Shown here: piece by piece, positions 61,305 through 64,000 of the stretch
How the letters are laid out: each line of letters opens with the position of its first letter
How positions within the stretch are numbered: the first letter of the stretch is position 1
Source of the DNA: Dyella subtropica
Lineage (GTDB): Bacteria; Pseudomonadota; Gammaproteobacteria; Xanthomonadales; Rhodanobacteraceae
Length of the DNA stretch: 64,000 nt
Assembly: GCF_026283965.1 (NCBI RefSeq)
Contig: NZ_JAPDPD010000005.1
Span: forward strand, 1 to 64,000
Reading direction: 5' to 3'
Notes under the pieces: generated by a model
Seen by the model: only the letters and a program-made list of their open reading frames with translations
Databases searched by the model: none
Told to the model about the DNA's origin: nothing
Program-made: the position numbers and the translations under genes

Positions 61305-61961
61305 TCAAATCAGACCGTGCGTTCGTGCATATTCGAACAGCTGCGTGTTGCTGGTCGTGCCCAGCTTGCGCATCGCATCGTTCTTCTGCTGACTGATGGT
61401 CTTGACGCTGCGATGCAGTTGCTCGGAAATCTGCGTCACCGAAAGGCCACGCGCGTACAGGCGCACCACTTCCGCCTCGCGCCGGGAAAGAATGGATGGA
61501 TCGACAACCTGGTCATCCTGCTCGACACTCGCCACGTGCTCACGCATCGCTTCACAAACATAGGTGCGCCCCTTCATCACCGCGTTGATGGCCAGCAGGA
61601 GCTCCTTGGTCATCGCCATCTTGCCGACCAGGCCATTGACACCTGCCGCCAGCATGCCGCGAATCAAAGCCGGGTTGTTCGTCATCGTGAGCACGATGAT
61701 CGGCAACTGCGGGTGATCGCGGCGCAGGCGCTGCATCAGCGGCAGACCGTCACCGGCGCCGTCCTCGTAAGGCATCGAGTAATCCGTGATCAGCAAATCG
61801 CACGATTCGCCTTTGAGCAGCGCCAGCAATTCCCCGCCATGGCTCGCTTCGCCCACCACCTGCATCGCCCCGTGCTCGCGCAGCAATGTGCGTATCCCCA
61901 GCATAACGACGGGATGGTCGTCGGCGATGACGACCCGAAGGGTCTGGCCGTTCTGCGACAT
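61305..61961 (-). CDS. NarL/RcsB-type response regulator
   Basis: The 218-residue regulator has the receiver LRVVIADDHPVVMLGIRTLL with phospho-acceptor Asp60 (LLITDYSMPYE) and a C-terminal LuxR helix-turn-helix (ILSRREAEVVRLYARGLSVTQISEQLHRSVKTISQQKNDAMRKLG). The EDGAGDGLPLM segment after the phospho-site and the sequence around VKTISQQK resemble RcsB/BvgA-like regulators. The frame could extend to 62465, but the family start is at 61961. It is divergent from the hybrid kinase with an 82-bp gap, so the two are probably a system. Confidence 0.9.
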   Translation of the reverse strand: MSQNGQTLRVVIADDHPVVMLGIRTLLREHGAMQVVGEASHGGELLALLKGESCDLLITDYSMPYEDGAGDGLPLMQRLRRDHPQLPIIVLTMTNNPALIRGMLAAGVNGLVGKMAMTKELLLAINAVMKGRTYVCEAMREHVASVEQDDQVVDPSILSRREAEVVRLYARGLSVTQISEQLHRSVKTISQQKNDAMRKLGTTSNTQLFEYARTHGLI

Positions 61962-62043
61962 AGCCTGTCTCGCTGGAATCCCATGGGCGCGGCATTGTAC
62001 TGTCCACAGCGCTCCCGCGCAGACACTCCACGCACCATGAGGC

Positions 62044-64000
62044 ATGATGGCGATCATTTGCGGCCAGACCGCCGATCGAGCCTCCATCGTGACTCTTTCA
62101 AACCTCAACGGCGTCCCCGGTACGGCCTGGTTCGAAGCCGGGTCCGTTTCCGTCTCCACCATCATCGTGATTCTCGCCACCTTGCTCTGCCTCACCGCGC
62201 TGGCGGCGCTGGCCGTGCTGCGCGTCGTGTTCCAGCTGCGCCAGAAACTGGCCGAGACCGAACGAGCGCTACAGCAGCAGGTGCAGGCGACGCAATCATT
62301 GATCGATGCGATCCCGTTTCCGGTGGAGTTACGGGATGGACAAGGTGTGTATCGGATGCTCAACGCTGCCTGCCAGCATCGGCTGGGCATCGACATCACG
62401 CGCGCCATCGGCAAAACCAGTCTGGAGCTGTCGGACCATCGGTTGATATCCCTACCCGACGGCACGCCGTCGATACAGTACTTGCACCAGCTTGCGCTGG
62501 AAGCGATGCGACTGGATAGCCGGCAGCGCCATGAACTTGACTACGTAAGCGACGACGGCAAGCAACGTGGCGGCCTGCTTCTGGTGTCGCCAGCGCATGA
62601 CGCAAGCGGTGCAGTCAACGGTTCGGTGAGCGTGCTGATCGATATCACCGAATATCGGCAGCTGGTAAGAACCGCGCGTGCCACCGAACAAAGCCTGCGC
62701 GAAATCACCCAGCGCATTCCGGTGGTGGTGTTCGCCGTGCGGCGCGGCGCCGATAGAATGCCCCGACTTAGCTTTGTCGCCGGCAATTTGCGCGCCCTGT
62801 TCGGATTGGAACAGGCGGACCTGATCGAGCCGACCGACGAGCTGCGCGAATGGCCGTTCCACGATCGCATCCATGTCGAGGACGCACCTACGCTTCGCCG
62901 CTTGCTGCGGCATGCCGCGCGGCATAGCCGCACCGCCACGCTGGACTTTCGCGCCTACGGCGATGAGGGGCTGCGTTGGATCCACCTGACGATGGGCGCA
63001 CGCCGCCTGCCTGGACAAGGCGTGGAATGGATCGGCTATTTCATCGACACCACCAGCGTCAACGCGCATAACCAGGTACTGCGCGCGGCCCGCGACGCAG
63101 CCGAACGGGCCTCCAAGGCCAAGGCGGACTTCCTCGCCACGATGAGCCACGAGGTCCGCACACCGATGAATGGCGTGCTCGGCATGCTGGAATTGCTCGG
63201 GCGCACCTCGCTCGATGCCGAACAGCAGGAGCTGCTGCATACGGTGGAGGACTCGGCCGGCGTGCTGATGCAGGTCCTGGATGACGTGCTGGATTTCTCC
63301 AAGCTGGAGGCCGGCAATGTGCGGCTGGACCAGGTGCCATTCGATCTGCGCAGCCTGATCGACAACGCGGTTGGCATCATGACTGGAGCCATGCATGGCA
63401 AGGGCCTGCGTGTCGAAGTAGGCATGGATGCCACGCTGGCCGGCGAATTTTTGGGCGACAGCGTTCGGATCCGGCAGATCCTGCTCAACCTGCTCAACAA
63501 CGCCAGCAAGTTCACCGAGCGTGGCAGCATCACGGTCAATGCGCGCGTGCTGGGCGACGACGGCCACTCGCAGCGCCTGCGCTTGAACGTCCGCGACACC
63601 GGCATCGGCATCGCCGTCGACAAGCAGGCCAGCCTGTTCACGCCGTTCACGCAGGCAGAGTCGTGGACAACGCGTCGCTACGGCGGCACTGGCCTGGGGC
63701 TGGCCATTTGCCGACATCTTGTGCAGTTGATGGATGGGGACATCGTGCTCAGCAGTCGCCTCAACGAAGGCACGCAGGTCACCGTGGATTTGCGCCTGCA
63801 GGTCGCGCGGCGGGAGATCGCGCGGCCGGCGGAACTGGGTGGCCGGCATGCGATCGTGCGATTGTCCTCGTCCGGCATCGCCCATGCGCTGGCCGAGCAC
63901 CTGAGCGCCCTCGGCTGCACGGTAGAGCAGGTTCCGCCTGCGCAGCCCATGCGCGATGGCGCAGCGGCCAATCTGCTATTCATCGCATCGGATGACGAAG
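62044..64000 (+). CDS. hybrid-type sensor histidine kinase (N-terminal 652 residues, runs off window)
   Basis: Open to the window end. From the ATG at 62044, or from GTG 62089, it has an N-terminal TM (VSTIIVILATLLCLTALAAL), two PAS-like domains (about 80-220 and 225-345), HisKA with His369 (FLATMSHEVRTPMNGVLGML) and HATPase with NNASKFTERG, VRDTGIGIA and RYGGTGLGLAI. After DLRLQVARREI a further domain begins, probably a degenerate receiver. It is like BvgS/EvgS kinases without the periplasmic sensor domains. Receiver and HPt parts should lie beyond the edge. Confidence 0.88.
   Translation, partial: MMAIICGQTADRASIVTLSNLNGVPGTAWFEAGSVSVSTIIVILATLLCLTALAALAVLRVVFQLRQKLAETERALQQQVQATQSLIDAIPFPVELRDGQGVYRMLNAACQHRLGIDITRAIGKTSLELSDHRLISLPDGTPSIQYLHQLALEAMRLDSRQRHELDYVSDDGKQRGGLLLVSPAHDASGAVNGSVSVLIDITEYRQLVRTARATEQSLREITQRIPVVVFAVRRGADRMPRLSFVAGNLRALFGLEQADLIEPTDELREWPFHDRIHVEDAPTLRRLLRHAARHSRTATLDFRAYGDEGLRWIHLTMGARRLPGQGVEWIGYFIDTTSVNAHNQVLRAARDAAERASKAKADFLATMSHEVRTPMNGVLGMLELLGRTSLDAEQQELLHTVEDSAGVLMQVLDDVLDFSKLEAGNVRLDQVPFDLRSLIDNAVGIMTGAMHGKGLRVEVGMDATLAGEFLGDSVRIRQILLNLLNNASKFTERGSITVNARVLGDDGHSQRLRLNVRDTGIGIAVDKQASLFTPFTQAESWTTRRYGGTGLGLAICRHLVQLMDGDIVLSSRLNEGTQVTVDLRLQVARREIARPAELGGRHAIVRLSSSGIAHALAEHLSALGCTVEQVPPAQPMRDGAAANLLFIASDDE

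Noticed and set aside
62452-63900. 482-codon minus-strand frame opposite the hybrid kinase
   Set aside because: The plus strand carries HisKA and HATPase motifs in a frame open to the window edge; the minus frame is its shadow.
1-64000. tRNA, rRNA genes, prophage or integrase-linked attachment sites
   Set aside because: No cloverleaf-like sequence with CCA-proximal TTCGA arm, no rRNA motifs and no integrase gene were recognised by reading.

Overview
The window is a chromosomal stretch of a high-GC gammaproteobacterium. Gene content and intergenic repeats point to the Xanthomonadales, most likely family Rhodanobacteraceae (Dyella, Luteibacter, Frateuria or Rhodanobacter). This is inferred from protein types, the roughly 60-65 % GC look, and recurring CCTCTCCCC...GGGGAGAGG palindromes. 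No rRNA or tRNA gene and no CRISPR array was recognised. Most of the window is ordinary core or accessory chromosome with short operons.

Layout. 1-7.1 kb: tail of an IS110 transposase, yaeQ, a BaiN-type flavoprotein, a lipoprotein, a secreted RNase Sa-like ribonuclease translationally coupled to a barstar inhibitor, an S4 RNA-binding protein, an arylamine N-acetyltransferase and an exported MsrA, with much repeat DNA between them. 7.1-17.5 kb: a membrane PAS-GGDEF-EAL protein, a TenA/PqqC-fold protein, DUF1428, an AraC/GyrI-like regulator, MAPEG, DinB, two tandem BamE-like lipoproteins, urocanase (hutU) and a secreted protein. 17.5-22.7 kb: an alkylation-repair pair (Ada-AlkA fusion plus Ogt), a REP doublet, a nucleotide pyrophosphatase/phosphodiesterase lipoprotein and DUF1456.

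23.1-28.5 kb is the most unusual part. A Sec-exported Rhs/YD-repeat protein of 1545 residues has a C-terminal HExxH metallopeptidase (M91-like) tip. An AT-rich small exported protein follows directly and is a candidate immunity protein. Both lie between two 39-bp inverted repeats that match at 36 of 39 positions.

28.7-43.7 kb: a Rieske oxygenase/thioesterase operon with a divergent TetR gene, an MFS transporter, a DUF6067 glycosidase-like protein, a DMT exporter, a CpxA/CpxR-like two-component system with a divergent CpxP/Spy-like gene and an exact GTAAA-N5-GTAAA box between them, and a four-gene oxidoreductase operon with a divergent LysR gene. 43.7-50.2 kb: a GNAT-nitrilase fusion overlapping hutI, a large exported or membrane helical-repeat protein of unknown function, an FkbM-type methyltransferase and ribosomal protein bTHX. 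50.3-52.6 kb: a zinc locus with a CDF exporter, a MerC-type protein preceded by a very good Zur box, and Zur itself. 53.1-61.2 kb: an OmpR-type two-component system followed by a complete heavy-metal RND efflux system. 61.3-64 kb: a NarL-type response regulator divergent from a hybrid sensor kinase that runs off the window.

The noncoding DNA carries at least four dispersed repeat classes: CTCTCCC palindromes, REP doublets with a GTAGGAGCGCACCC core, a long mosaic repeat with a conserved hairpin, and 19-bp Tn5-end-like words. There is also one long inverted-repeat (MITE-like) element at about 4.1 kb. Some repeats reach into gene ends and supply C-terminal tails.
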